Notes: generated by a model from the letters alone, not told the origin. A DNA stretch of 64,000 nucleotides from Nocardioides sp. JQ2195 (GCF_012272695.1 NZ_CP050902.1:744001-808000), one strand, 5' to 3'. Positions 44,398-53,334 are shown, counted from the stretch's first letter. Translations and numbers: made by a program.

Positions 44398-44936
44398 CGT
44401 TCCTCCTCCCCGAGATGGTCGGCCCTGGTCAGGCCGTGGTCGTCGGCCTGGCTGCGCAACGTCGCCAGGGCCCTGCTGGTCTGTGACTTCACGGTGCCGA
44501 CGGAGCAACCGAGCACGTCGGCGGTCTCCGCCTCGCTGAGCTGCTCGTAGTAGCGGAGCACGACGGCCGCGCGCTGCTTCTTGGGAAGCGTCTGCACCAG
44601 CGTCCAGAGCGCCGAGCCGCGCCCCTCGTCGTACCTGTCGTGCGACGGGAGCCAGTCGGGCACGACGCTGCTGACGGTCTCCCTCTTCTTCCAGGCCCGG
44701 CGCCACATCGAGTTGTTCTCGTTGACGAGGATCCGGCGTGCGTAGCCGTCGATCGCCTGTTGGTCGCGAACCTTGTGCCAGCTCAGGTAGACCTTGGCCA
44801 ACGTGTTCTGGACGAGGTCCTCGGCGCCGTGGTGATCCCCGGTCAGCAGGTACGCCGTGCGCAGGAGAGCTGGTTGGCGTGCGGTCATCCAGACGCTGAA
44901 CTCGGCATCCCTTGCCGAATCGCGGTCCTGGGCCAT
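44394..44936 (-). CDS. SigE-family ECF RNA polymerase sigma factor
   Basis: The 180-residue product has sigma2 (ALLRTAYLLTGDHHGAEDLV, NTLAKVYLSWHKV) and sigma4 (LPKKQRAAVVLRYYEQLSEA, VLGCSVGTVKSQTSRALATL). GGGGAGG four bases before ATG 44936 gives a clear ribosome-binding site. It is a paralogue of the factor at 10527-11036 with the same partner arrangement. Its target promoters cannot be told from the sequence. Confidence 0.88.
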   Translation of the reverse strand: MAQDRDSARDAEFSVWMTARQPALLRTAYLLTGDHHGAEDLVQNTLAKVYLSWHKVRDQQAIDGYARRILVNENNSMWRRAWKKRETVSSVVPDWLPSHDRYDEGRGSALWTLVQTLPKKQRAAVVLRYYEQLSEAETADVLGCSVGTVKSQTSRALATLRSQADDHGLTRADHLGEEER

Positions 44937-45021
44937 CACACCTCCCCGTTGTGTTGCGACATCCACCGTCACCACCATCCCTTCCCACCCCAGACGGGAC
45001 CGGGAGCGAGAAGGTTGCATC

Positions 45022-45681
45022 TCAGGTGCGAAGGAATGCGCAGAACTCGTTGCCCTCCGGGTCCGCCAGGACGCTCCAGTCGTCGTGCTCGGCGAGCAGC
45101 GTCGCCCCCACCTCGAGCAGGGGCGCGATCTCGGGCACGCTGAGGTCGAGGTGCACCCGGTTCTTGGCGGTCTTCGACTCGGGCACCGGCACGAGGACGA
45201 GGTTCTCGAACGGTGCGTCGGCGATCTCGTCGACGTACGGGACCTCGGCGTCGTCACCGATCCGGCCACCGAGGACCTCCGCCCACCACACCGCCTGCCG
45301 CTCCGGGTCCGCGCAGTCGAGGACCAGCTCGTGGAGGTGGGTGGCGGCCACGTCGTCGCGCACGAACGCGCAGAACTCGCCGCCCTCGGGGTCGGCCATC
45401 ACCGTCCAGCGGAACGACGTGTCGTCGAGGACCGTGGCGCCGAGCGCGACGAGTCCGGCCACCGAGCCGGTGCGTACGTCGAGGTGCAGTCGGTGCTTGA
45501 CCGTCTTCGGCTCCGGCACCGTGTTGACCCAGATCGTGTGCTGCTCCGTGGCTCCGGTGAGCACCGCGTCTCCGTCGTCCAGCAACCGGAGGTCGAGTCC
45601 CAGCGCCGCAGCCCAGAAGGTGCCGAGCGCGGCGGCGTCACCGGCATCGATGCAGAGATCCTTGTAGCTGCCCAGGCTCAT
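45022..45681 (-). CDS. VOC-family protein with two glyoxalase-like domains
   Basis: The 219-residue protein has two vicinal-oxygen-chelate halves, each ending in DPEG-EFCAF (FRWTVMADPEGGEFCAFVR near 105 and DWSVLADPEGNEFCAFLR near 215). Family members include glyoxalases, dioxygenases and resistance proteins; many have unknown substrates. ATG 45681 (MSLGSYKDLC) follows TAGTGT by seven bases, so it is leaderless; ATG 45690 is in frame but lies within the -10. It is divergent from mscR. Confidence 0.85.
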   Translation of the reverse strand: MSLGSYKDLCIDAGDAAALGTFWAAALGLDLRLLDDGDAVLTGATEQHTIWVNTVPEPKTVKHRLHLDVRTGSVAGLVALGATVLDDTSFRWTVMADPEGGEFCAFVRDDVAATHLHELVLDCADPERQAVWWAEVLGGRIGDDAEVPYVDEIADAPFENLVLVPVPESKTAKNRVHLDLSVPEIAPLLEVGATLLAEHDDWSVLADPEGNEFCAFLRT

Positions 45682-45688
45682 GCCCCAC

Positions 45689-45698
45689 ACACTAGATT
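45689..45698. promoter_or_regulatory. overlapping divergent -10 boxes (VOC gene and mscR)
   Basis: On the minus strand TAGTGT (45694-45689) lies seven bases before ATG 45681. On the plus strand TAGATT (45693-45698) begins in the same CTAG. The two promoters therefore share a core and cannot easily be open at once. The mscR leader is about 25 nt with a GAGGAGG ribosome-binding site. Confidence 0.55.
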
Positions 45699-45728
45699 GG
45701 CCCCGACATCGAAGCGAGGAGGATTTCC

Positions 45729-46832
45729 GTGCAACAAGTGCGCGCAGTGGTGGCCAAGGGCAAGGGCCAGCCGGTCTCGGTGGAGATCATCAACGTCCCC
45801 GACCCCGGGCCGGGCGAGGCCGTGGTGAAGATCCAGGCCTGCGGGGTCTGTCACACCGACCTGCACTACCGCGAGGGTGGCATCAACGACGAGTTCCCGT
45901 TCCTGCTCGGCCACGAGGCCGCGGGAGTGGTCGAGTCCGTCGGTGACGACGTGACGGAGGTGGCGCCCGGGGACTTCGTGGTGCTCAACTGGCGTGCGGT
46001 GTGCGGTGAGTGCCGCGCCTGCAAGCGCGGTGACCTGCACTACTGCTTCAACACCCACAACGCGACCCAGAAGATGACGCTGGAGGACGGCACCGAGCTG
46101 TCGCCGGCACTGGGGATCGGTGCCTTCGCCGAGAAGACCCTGGTCGCGGCCGGACAGTGCACCAAGGTCGACGCCTCGGCGCGGCCCGCCGCCGTCGGCC
46201 TGCTGGGCTGTGGCGTGATGGCCGGGCTCGGTGCCGCGATCAACACCGGCGCAGTCAGTCGCGGCACGTCCGTGGCCGTGATCGGTTGCGGCGGGGTGGG
46301 CATGGCAGCGATCGCCGGCTCCGCGCTGGCCGGGGCCTCGCCGATCATCGCCGTCGACATCGACCCGAAGAAGCTCGAGAAGGCCAAGACCATGGGGGCC
46401 ACTCATGTCGTCGACTCGTCGCAGGGTGACCCGGTCGAGGAGATCAAGCGCATTGCAGCCGAGACCTACGAGGGCGCCGACGGCGCCGACGTCGTGATCG
46501 AGGCAGTGGGCCGTCCCGAGACGTGGAAGCAGGCGTTCTACGCCCGCGACCTGGCCGGCACCGTGGTCCTGGTCGGCGTGCCCACCCCGGACATGAAGAT
46601 CCCCGAGATCCCGCTGATCGACGTCTTCGGTCGCGGGGGCGCGCTCAAGTCGAGCTGGTACGGCGACTGCCTGCCCTCGCGCGACTTCCCGATGCTGGTG
46701 GACCTCTACCAGCAGGGTCGTCTCGACCTCGACGCGTTCGTCTCCGAGGAGATCGGCATCGATGACATCGAGGCCGCCTTCGACAAGATGCACACGGGTG
46801 AGGTGCTGCGTTCGGTGGTGTTGTTCCCATGA
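45729..46832 (+). CDS. mscR: S-(hydroxymethyl)mycothiol dehydrogenase
   Basis: The 367-residue zinc alcohol dehydrogenase (class III-like) oxidises S-hydroxymethyl-mycothiol, made from formaldehyde, with NAD+. The catalytic zinc site is [16 protein letters not shown] and the structural zinc knuckle [29 protein letters not shown] is the NAD-binding motif. The family was described as mycothiol-dependent formaldehyde dehydrogenase and S-nitrosomycothiol reductase. GTG 45729 follows GAGGAGGATTTCC. The stop overlaps the MBL-fold gene by four bases. Confidence 0.93.
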   Translation: MQQVRAVVAKGKGQPVSVEIINVPDPGPGEAVVKIQACGVCHTDLHYREGGINDEFPFLLGHEAAGVVESVGDDVTEVAPGDFVVLNWRAVCGECRACKRGDLHYCFNTHNATQKMTLEDGTELSPALGIGAFAEKTLVAAGQCTKVDASARPAAVGLLGCGVMAGLGAAINTGAVSRGTSVAVIGCGGVGMAAIAGSALAGASPIIAVDIDPKKLEKAKTMGATHVVDSSQGDPVEEIKRIAAETYEGADGADVVIEAVGRPETWKQAFYARDLAGTVVLVGVPTPDMKIPEIPLIDVFGRGGALKSSWYGDCLPSRDFPMLVDLYQQGRLDLDAFVSEEIGIDDIEAAFDKMHTGEVLRSVVLFP

Positions 46833-47440
46833 CCGCGCGCATCGACCATGCCGTCGTGTCCGGCACGTTCTCGCTCGACGGTGAGACCTTCGACGTCGAC
46901 AACAACATCTGGGTGATCGGCGACGACGAGGAGTGCATCGTCATCGATGCACCGCACGACGTCGACGCGATCCGGGCGGTGATCGGCGATCGCACCCTCA
47001 AGGCGATCCTGTGCACCCACGCGCACGACGACCACGTCCGCGTGGCGCCGGCGCTGCGTGCCGCCGTACCGGCGCCGATCCTGCTGCACCCCGACGACAA
47101 GCCGTTGTGGGAGCTAACCCACACCGACGAGCTCTGGGACGTCGACCTGAGCGACGGCCAGCAGCTCGTCGTCGGTGGCACCACCCTGCGCATCATCCAC
47201 ACCCCGGGCCATGCTCCCGGCGCGGTCTGCGTCCACGCCGAGGAGCTGGGCTGCGTCTTCACCGGCGACACCCTCTTCAACGGCGGGCCCGGCGCCACCG
47301 GCCGGTCGTTCAGCGACCGGCCGACCATCGAGGCGTCGATCCGCGAGAGGCTCTTCGTCCTGCCGGACGAGACGGTCGTGCACACCGGTCACGGCGACGA
47401 CACGACCATCGCCGCCGAGAAGGCCAACCTCGATGGGTAG
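46829..47440 (+). CDS. MBL-fold metallohydrolase, partner of mscR
   Basis: The 203-residue metallo-beta-lactamase-fold protein has the binuclear-metal motif THAHDDHV (His64, His66, Asp68, His69), [10 protein letters not shown] (His near 128), VFTGDTLF and a C-terminal GHGDDT. It resembles glyoxalase II-type thioesterases. Because it overlaps mscR (as Rv2260 follows Rv2259 in M. tuberculosis), it may hydrolyse the formyl-mycothiol product (inference). Confidence 0.87.
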   Translation: MTARIDHAVVSGTFSLDGETFDVDNNIWVIGDDEECIVIDAPHDVDAIRAVIGDRTLKAILCTHAHDDHVRVAPALRAAVPAPILLHPDDKPLWELTHTDELWDVDLSDGQQLVVGGTTLRIIHTPGHAPGAVCVHAEELGCVFTGDTLFNGGPGATGRSFSDRPTIEASIRERLFVLPDETVVHTGHGDDTTIAAEKANLDG

Positions 47441-47448
47441 TCGGTGAG

Positions 47449-48027
47449 ATGAGCGGACCGCCACCGCCCCCGCTCGGGCAGCCCCAGCCGTGGCGCCAAC
47501 CCCCACCCCAGGCTGGGCCGCAGGCCGTGTTCTCCGGTGCCTGGGGCGACACCGTGACCGGTGGCTGGTCGCCGGCACAAGTCGTGCTGAGTGGTGGCAC
47601 GGTCACGCTCTGGGTTGCCTCCCCAGCCGGCTGGGCGCCGCACTTCACCGTCCCGGCCGGCCGGGTCGTCGTGAAGTCGGCGGCCCAGCGGATCACCTTG
47701 GTCGTGAACGGCCGTGGTCATCCGATCCTCGCCGACCCCGGCGCGGTGAACCGCGCCCTCGGCCTCACGGGCGCGGGCATCATGGGACAGGCCAGGGGCG
47801 TTCCCGGCGTTGCCGCGGCGAGTCATCTCGGTCGTGGCGTGAACCAGGCGATGGCCGCGCGGGCGTTCTCCGCCAACGGCGGTGCGCAGTTCCTCGCGGC
47901 GATGCGGGCCTCGGGTGCTCGTGTCTCACGAATCGGGTACGGCGCGCTGGTCGCGATCGGCTTCGGCATCACCTTCGTGGTCGTCCTCGCGCTGCTGGTC
48001 ATCACCGCCCTGGTGCTCAACGCCTGA
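47449..48027 (+). CDS. proline-rich protein with C-terminal membrane helix
   Basis: The 192-residue protein begins with a Pro-rich segment (MSGPPPPPLGQPQPWRQPPP), has a beta-rich middle (VVLSGGTVTLWVASPAGW) and ends in one membrane helix (about 163-190, YGALVAIGFGITFVVVLALL). The function is unknown; GTGAGATG leads the start, eight bases after the MBL gene stop. The first of three neighbouring proteins with Pro-rich N-termini. Confidence 0.62.
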   Translation: MSGPPPPPLGQPQPWRQPPPQAGPQAVFSGAWGDTVTGGWSPAQVVLSGGTVTLWVASPAGWAPHFTVPAGRVVVKSAAQRITLVVNGRGHPILADPGAVNRALGLTGAGIMGQARGVPGVAAASHLGRGVNQAMAARAFSANGGAQFLAAMRASGARVSRIGYGALVAIGFGITFVVVLALLVITALVLNA

Positions 48028-48043
48028 TCGATGACCGAGCGCC

Positions 48044-49282
48044 ATGAGTGAACCACCGATGACGAGCCCGGGTGATCCCGACGCACTCGCTGCCCGGCAT
48101 CCCGGCACGTCCCCTGCGCAGCTGGCCGAGATCGCCGTGCGGCGCTGGGACCTGCACCCCGTCATCCACGCCCACCCGCACGCCCATCCGGGGCTGCGGC
48201 AGTGGATCGCGCAGGTCAACCCGCGCCCGGGGCAGAGTCGAGTGGCACCGCACGGGCCGCAGTACGGGCCGGCGTACGGGCCGGCGTACGGCCCACCGGG
48301 GCCGAGTCGAGTGCCGGCGCACGGGCCGGCGTACGGGCCGGCGTACGGACCCGTGGGGTCGGGGAGCCTGCCCTCGGGTCCGGCGTACCCGGCGGGGTGG
48401 ACCACGCCGCGACGCAGCGGCAGCGCAGGGTGGCTGGCCGGGTGCGGGTGCCTGGCGCTCGCCGTCGTCGTCATCGGCGTCCTGCTGCTCGGCGCCGTCG
48501 GTGCGACGCTCTCCTCCGACGAGGACCGTCCATCCGATCGGAGCCCGTCGACCGGTAACCGGGACGGGCGGGCCGCGGACGCCCTGCGCGCTGGCTTCGA
48601 CGCCGAGCGGAAGAAGTACCACCGGCTCGCGGCCGTTCTCGACGGCAATCCCGTCGCCCCGCTGATCACCCACCCCGTTGCCTTCTCCCGGCTCGAGGAG
48701 CAGGCCGAGCGCCCCGGCCTGAGCGACTACGCGGTCCGCTCACTGGTGCAGCAGGCGCGGAGGATGCGTCGGGAGCTGCAGCGGGCTGTCGCCGCCGCGG
48801 AGAAGCGGCGGGTCAACCGCTCGGGCTCGCTGACCGAGGAGCTGGTCGACCGGGCGACGGACGGCTTCATCGACACCCGGTGGGATGCCGCCTCGGCCTG
48901 CCCGGGCGCCAAGGAGAAGGGCCGGATCACGACGGGATGCGTCAAGGGCCGGGCCCTGGTCGTGCACCTCCTGCCCGAGAGCGAGCTCGACGGCGAGTGG
49001 GAGATGCGGATGCTGGTGGCCCACGAGCTCGCCCACGTCTACCAGCGGGCCGATCGCGCGAGGTTCAAGAACTATCGCGGTCGCGCGGACCGGTTGGTGG
49101 GGCGGGGGCTGTTCCAGGGAAGCCGCGAGAAGATGGCCGACTGCTACGCGCTGACCTACTACGGCAGGTGGACCCTGTCGCAGGGCAGCACGACCTACGG
49201 CTACGGCTACGTGTGCGGTCAGGCCGAGCGCACGGCGATTCGCTCGTGGGCGGCCGACCTGGACGCACCGATGCCGGGGTGA
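48044..49282 (+). CDS. LRV-like N-terminus plus HExxH metallopeptidase-like membrane protein
   Basis: A 412-residue protein. The N-terminus (residues about 10-60, TSPAQLAEIAVRRWDLHPVI) resembles the variant leucine-rich repeat of actinobacteria. A linker with GPAY repeats (GPQYGPAYGPAYGPPG) and one membrane helix (about 130-152, CGCLALAVVVIGVLLLGAVG) follow. The outer domain has a zinc-type MLVAHELAHVYQRAD (His327, Glu328, His331) and a downstream SREKMADCYAL that could give the third ligand. It looks like an extracellular peptidase (inference); substrate unknown. ATG 48044 overlaps no neighbour. Confidence 0.72.
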   Translation: MSEPPMTSPGDPDALAARHPGTSPAQLAEIAVRRWDLHPVIHAHPHAHPGLRQWIAQVNPRPGQSRVAPHGPQYGPAYGPAYGPPGPSRVPAHGPAYGPAYGPVGSGSLPSGPAYPAGWTTPRRSGSAGWLAGCGCLALAVVVIGVLLLGAVGATLSSDEDRPSDRSPSTGNRDGRAADALRAGFDAERKKYHRLAAVLDGNPVAPLITHPVAFSRLEEQAERPGLSDYAVRSLVQQARRMRRELQRAVAAAEKRRVNRSGSLTEELVDRATDGFIDTRWDAASACPGAKEKGRITTGCVKGRALVVHLLPESELDGEWEMRMLVAHELAHVYQRADRARFKNYRGRADRLVGRGLFQGSREKMADCYALTYYGRWTLSQGSTTYGYGYVCGQAERTAIRSWAADLDAPMPG

Positions 49283-49364
49283 GCGGCCCGTGCTGCCGGA
49301 TGAGACCCGTGGTACGCGCCGGCGTCAGACTGAACCCGAAGTCCCCGTCCCACGAAGGAGAGAC

Positions 49365-49874
49365 ATGTCCGACAACCATCCGCCCGAGCAGCCCCACAAG
49401 GGTCATCCGCCTCCGCCTCCGCCGCCTCCTCCGGGTTGGGGCCAGCCCCAGCAGGGCTACGGCGCTGCCCCGCCGGTGAACCCCGGCCAGCAGCTCCACG
49501 GCGGGTCCGGCCGGATCGGCAAGGTGCGCAGCACCGGGATGTGCATCCTGCTCTTCTTCGTCACCTGTGGGATCTACTCGATCTACTACTTCTACGTGAC
49601 CCACGAGGAGATGAAGCAACACTCCAACCAAGGTGTCGGTGGCCTGGTGGCGCTGTTGCTGGCGATCTTCGTCGGCATCGTGAACCCGTTCCTCCTCTCC
49701 GCCGAGGTCGGCAACCTGCGGAGGTGGCGAGGGCAGGAGCCGAGGGTCAGCGGACTGACCGGGCTCTGGTACGTCCCCGGCATGCTCATCCTGGTCGGCC
49801 CGTTCATCTGGTTCGTCAAGACGAACGGCGCGCTGAACGACTACTGGATCTCGCAGGGCGCGCAGCCGGCCTGA
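49365..49874 (+). CDS. DUF4234-like membrane protein with proline-rich N-terminus
   Basis: The 169-residue protein has a Pro/Gly-rich head (residues 1-50, PPPPPPPPPGWGQPQQGYG) and three to four membrane helices (VRSTGMCILLFFVTCGIYSI, VALLLAIFVGIVNPFLLS, YVPGMLILVGPFIWFVKT). The FVTCGIYSIYYFYVTHEEMK block matches DUF4234. GAAGGAGAGAC gives a good ribosome-binding site for ATG 49365. Function unknown. Confidence 0.8.
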   Translation: MSDNHPPEQPHKGHPPPPPPPPPGWGQPQQGYGAAPPVNPGQQLHGGSGRIGKVRSTGMCILLFFVTCGIYSIYYFYVTHEEMKQHSNQGVGGLVALLLAIFVGIVNPFLLSAEVGNLRRWRGQEPRVSGLTGLWYVPGMLILVGPFIWFVKTNGALNDYWISQGAQPA

Positions 49875-49901
49875 GCCCTGACCCGGGTGCTCGATCGACG
49901 C

Positions 49902-49907
49902 TAGTCT
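49902..49907 (+). promoter_or_regulatory. -10 box TAGTCT for the MpaB-like gene (leaderless)
   Basis: TAGTCT ends six bases before ATG 49914; no SD. Confidence 0.5.
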
Positions 49908-49913
49908 CGATCC

Positions 49914-50786
49914 ATGACGGACGGCTACTTTCCACCCGGCTCGGTGCTCCGCCACGTCCAGGAGCACCGAGCCGTCGGACAGACCTACGGTCAACGTGCG
50001 CTGATCATCGGGGCCACGCACCCGGTTCCCTACGTCGGGACCAGCGCGTCGACCAACGCCAAGGAGCGGCCGTTCATGCGCCTCTCCGCCACGGCCGAGG
50101 CGTTCGAGTCGATCTTCTTCGGCGACCGCGAGGAGGCCGACCGCGTGCTGGCGATGGTGCACCAGATGCACACCAGGGTGAAGGGGTCCCTCGACCGCGA
50201 CGAGGGCAACTTCCCGGCGGGCACGGCGTACGACGCGTTCGACCCTGAGCTGATGCTCTGGACGATGGCGATGCTCGCCGACTCGTCGAGGGTGGCCTTC
50301 GAGACCCTGGTCCGGCCGCTCGAGGCCGACGAGAAGGAGCAGCTGTGGGCCGACTGGGTCCGGTTCGGCGAGCTCTTCGGGATGCCGCGCTCGGTGGCTC
50401 CGGCGACGGCCAGCGAGCTCGAGGAGTGGATGCGCGCCCAGGTCGCCGGGCCCGACTTCCACGTCACCGAGGAGGCCCGTGTCGTCGGCCGGGCGATCGC
50501 CCTCGACATGCCGGTGCCCCTCCAGCTGCGGATCGGCATCAGCGGCACCAACCTCGTGGTGCGGGGGATGCTGCCGCCGCGGGTGCGCAGGGCGTTCGGC
50601 CTGGCCTGGAGCCCGGCCCACGCTGCGGCGTACGCCGCGATCACCGCCGGTGTGCGGGCCTCGCAGCGGGTGGTTCCCGACCAGGTGAGGATCGGCCGCA
50701 ACACCGGGCTCTTCCAGCTGGTCTCGGCCACCGAGAGACGCATCATCTCCCGTGGCGGTCGCACGATGGAGCTTCCCGCTGCCTGA
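49914..50786 (+). CDS. MpaB-family oxygenase (DUF2236)
   Basis: The 290-residue protein belongs to the DUF2236/MpaB group (latex-clearing protein-like heme proteins). Visible motifs are HPVPYVGTSASTNAKERPFM, MVHQMHTRVKGSLD (a His conserved for heme binding in the family) and YDAFDPELMLWTMAMLADSS. No signal peptide is seen, so it should be cytosolic. The substrate is unknown. Its start has the leaderless layout. Confidence 0.85.
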   Translation: MTDGYFPPGSVLRHVQEHRAVGQTYGQRALIIGATHPVPYVGTSASTNAKERPFMRLSATAEAFESIFFGDREEADRVLAMVHQMHTRVKGSLDRDEGNFPAGTAYDAFDPELMLWTMAMLADSSRVAFETLVRPLEADEKEQLWADWVRFGELFGMPRSVAPATASELEEWMRAQVAGPDFHVTEEARVVGRAIALDMPVPLQLRIGISGTNLVVRGMLPPRVRRAFGLAWSPAHAAAYAAITAGVRASQRVVPDQVRIGRNTGLFQLVSATERRIISRGGRTMELPAA

Positions 50787-50868
50787 GCCGCACCTGTCGA
50801 GGCCTTCGCGTTTCACGGGGGCGAGGCTGGTGCGGTTGAAGTGGCCGGGCACGGGGCAGAAGGCGGTC

Positions 50869-51894
50869 ATGCGAACACTCGGCGGGGCCCTGCTGGCGTC
50901 CACCCTGCTCGTCTCCGGCTGTTCCGGCGGCCCGCTCGGTGACGACGAACGCAGGGCCGACGTGGGCGAGGTGTTCCCCGCGCAGGCGCAGATCGAGGGC
51001 CTCCCGGTCACGTTCACCCTCCCCACGGCGGGCTACGAGTTCCTGGTCAGCAAACCGCGGTCCGTGGCGACCAGCAGCCTGCCCATGGGCGAGGGCGGCG
51101 ACGTGTCTCCCGAAGCAGGCGACGGCACCGCGTTCATCGAGATCGACGAGCTGACGCCGTCCGCGGTGGCCGGGGACACCTGGATGCTGGCTCGGGAGAA
51201 CGTGGAGTGGAACCTCTGGCTCGACGTCGACGGGCGCAGGTTCCCGCTGGATCGCGAGGCGCAGAACGACTGGGTGGTCACCGTCCCCGAGGACCCTGAT
51301 GAAGTCCGGCTGGTGGTGGACTACGACGGCCGGGAGCTCGCGGTGGACCCCTATGACCCCGTGCCCACGCACGACACGGGCAGCGCCTACGCGCCCGGGC
51401 ACCTGCCGCGGTTGCGTGACCACCAGTGCCCGCCGCAGCGTCGGGTGGAGCTTGCCGACGGCGTCACCTTCAACGGCACGGACTGCCAGGTCCGTGCGCT
51501 GGACCCGGTGCCCTGGTTCGGTCCGGCCGGCTGGGCGGCACCGGGCAGGTCGTGGGTGCTGGTGAAGGCAACCATCGACATCAACACCTACTTCGGCCAG
51601 GAGGTGGCCGGCGAGTACGTCTCGCGGGACACCGCGTACGGCGAGCCGACCTACAGGTTGGACGGCGCCCGGCCGGTGGCGATGTATGACAGCGAGCTCG
51701 TGGAGATCTCCTCACGACCCGACGACATGGACGTCCACGACGCGAGGTGGCTGCTCTTCGAGGTCGCCGAGGACACCACCGACGCAACCCTGCGGCTCGG
51801 GCTCACCTACACCGGGACCCCCAGGGACCCAGCCGACGACGCGACGGTGGTCACCCACCGCTGGAAACACGTGTTCGACCTGCGCCTCACCTGA
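50869..51894 (+). CDS. putative lipoprotein of unknown function
   Basis: The 341-residue protein has a type II signal with lipobox LVSGC, Cys18 being the lipidated residue (MRTLGGALLASTLLVSGCSG). The rest is a beta-rich, Tyr/Trp-containing extracytoplasmic domain with Cys in DHQCPPQRR and GTDCQV. No family recognised. ATG 50869 is chosen because it places the signal peptide correctly. The last eight bases overlap the convergent methyltransferase gene. Confidence 0.7.
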   Translation: MRTLGGALLASTLLVSGCSGGPLGDDERRADVGEVFPAQAQIEGLPVTFTLPTAGYEFLVSKPRSVATSSLPMGEGGDVSPEAGDGTAFIEIDELTPSAVAGDTWMLARENVEWNLWLDVDGRRFPLDREAQNDWVVTVPEDPDEVRLVVDYDGRELAVDPYDPVPTHDTGSAYAPGHLPRLRDHQCPPQRRVELADGVTFNGTDCQVRALDPVPWFGPAGWAAPGRSWVLVKATIDINTYFGQEVAGEYVSRDTAYGEPTYRLDGARPVAMYDSELVEISSRPDDMDVHDARWLLFEVAEDTTDATLRLGLTYTGTPRDPADDATVVTHRWKHVFDLRLT

Positions 51895-53110
51895 TCAGTG
51901 GCACGCCCGGGGACTCCGTGCCCCGACCGAACGGCTGCACCAGCAGCGCCGTTCCCTCGCCAGCCACGCGGGTCATCACCAACGTGGCCTCCTGCTCCCC
52001 GTGGAGGGAGAGTCGCTTGCGCAGGACCTCGGGCACGATGTCGACCCCGCGCTTCTTGATCGTGAGCCTTCCGATGCCGCGTGCCCGCAGCGCTGCCTTG
52101 AGCGGCTTCTCGCGGTAGGGGAGCGTCTCGATGACCCGGTAGCCGCGGGCGAAGGGTGAGCGGAAGGACGCGTCGGAGGTGACGTAGGCGATGTGCTCGT
52201 CGAGCAGGCCGCCGTCGACGCCGCCGGCGACAGCGGTCACCAGTCCGGCACGGATGACGGCACCGTCCGGTTCGTAGAGGAACTCGCCCAGGGCCCGCAC
52301 CGGCCGCTCACGACCGTCGTAGGGGTCGTCCTCCTCGGTGATGCTGGCCAACCCACCGTCGCCGATCACGGTGGCGCGGCGCCGGGCCGTGGCGAGGTAC
52401 GACGACCAGAGGGCAGCCTCCTTCACCTCGCCGCCCTCGCTGACCCACTCGGCCTCGACGGAGGCGGGAACCAGCTCGTGGGGGATGCCGGGGGCGACCT
52501 TGACCACCGAGGCGCGCTCGAGGAGGGAGGTGACGAACGACCACGGGGGAGTCCACCCCTCCACGTCGAAGACCCGACCCCGGGCGCCGCGGCGCGCAGG
52601 ATCGGCGAAGACCGCGCCGAAGCCCGAGAGGTCGAGCGTGGTGCCGTCGGCGACCTGCACGGCGCCGGCCAGGTCCAGCGCGGCCAGGTTGGCTCGGGCG
52701 ACCTCGACCCGGACCGGGTCGAGGTCGACGCCGGCCACGGTGAGGCCGGCCCGGGCGAAGGCGATCAGGTCGCCGCCGATGCCGCAGCCGAGGTCGATCA
52801 CGCTCGCCGGCTGGGCGGCGGCCAGCCGGGCCGCGCGATGGGCGGCGACCCGGGCGTGGGTGGCCTGCTCGAGGGCATCCGGGGTGAAGAACATCTGCAT
52901 CGCGTCGGTGCCGAACTTGGCCACTGCCTTCACCCGCAGCCCGACCTGTGTGAGCGCCGCGGCGGCGCGGTCGGCGTCCTGCTCGACCTTGCGCACGGCG
53001 GCGGCGGAGCGGACCGGATCGCCGTCGTGGTCGGCGTACGCATTCCCGGCCGTCTCCAGAAGCCGTTGCCCGTCGTCGGTCAGCAGCCAGCGGAACGCGT
53101 CGAGATCCAT
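51887..53110 (-). CDS. class I SAM methyltransferase with THUMP-like C-terminal domain
   Basis: The 407-residue protein has a Rossmann methyltransferase domain ([20 protein letters not shown] near 102-121, [17 protein letters not shown] near 165) and a C-terminal THUMP-like domain ([40 protein letters not shown]). This is a common actinobacterial arrangement, probably modifying RNA (inference). ATG 53110 follows CAGACT by six bases, so it is leaderless. It is divergent from groES; the CIRCE region lies just upstream. Confidence 0.83.
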   Translation of the reverse strand: MDLDAFRWLLTDDGQRLLETAGNAYADHDGDPVRSAAAVRKVEQDADRAAAALTQVGLRVKAVAKFGTDAMQMFFTPDALEQATHARVAAHRAARLAAAQPASVIDLGCGIGGDLIAFARAGLTVAGVDLDPVRVEVARANLAALDLAGAVQVADGTTLDLSGFGAVFADPARRGARGRVFDVEGWTPPWSFVTSLLERASVVKVAPGIPHELVPASVEAEWVSEGGEVKEAALWSSYLATARRRATVIGDGGLASITEEDDPYDGRERPVRALGEFLYEPDGAVIRAGLVTAVAGGVDGGLLDEHIAYVTSDASFRSPFARGYRVIETLPYREKPLKAALRARGIGRLTIKKRGVDIVPEVLRKRLSLHGEQEATLVMTRVAGEGTALLVQPFGRGTESPGVPLIR

Positions 53111-53116
53111 GCCCGC

Positions 53117-53122
53117 AGTCTG
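53117..53122 (-). promoter_or_regulatory. -10 box CAGACT for the methyltransferase gene
   Basis: On the minus strand CAGACT ends six bases before ATG 53110; no SD. Confidence 0.45.
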
Positions 53123-53147
53123 TCAGCCGATTGTGGCGACCCCGTCT

Positions 53148-53174
53148 CTGGCACTCCATTGGCGAGAGTGCTAG
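53148..53174 (+). promoter_or_regulatory. CIRCE operator 1 (HrcA site) upstream of groES
   Basis: CTGGCACTC, 9 bases, GAGTGCTAG (53148-53156 and 53166-53174) fits the CIRCE pattern TTAGCACTC-N9-GAGTGCTAA at most positions. HrcA, the known CIRCE-binding repressor, should act here. TAGCGT (53172-53177), a possible -10, starts in its right arm. Confidence 0.85.
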
Positions 53175-53182
53175 CGTTTGTT

Positions 53183-53209
53183 CTGGCACTCTCACCATGA
53201 GGGTGCCAG
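53183..53209 (+). promoter_or_regulatory. CIRCE operator 2 (HrcA site) upstream of groES
   Basis: CTGGCACTC, 9 bases, GGGTGCCAG (53183-53191 and 53201-53209) is a second, slightly weaker copy 35 bp after the first (start to start). It would overlap the start of transcription if TAGCGT (53172-53177) is the -10. Confidence 0.8.
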
Positions 53210-53334
53210 CGCTTGCAACGAGCACGACCCCCGCGACGGCGTGCTCCACTGCAGGCTCGAACTTCTTGGCTGGCCCCGTTCCCGGAGTCCGTCACCAACT
53301 GATCATTCAAGTGGAGAAAGTGGAGGTCGACATC

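Noticed and set aside
46829..47440. Beta-lactamase resistance gene
   Set aside because: The MBL-fold motif alone does not indicate antibiotic hydrolysis; there is no signal peptide, and the operon partner points to mycothiol metabolism.
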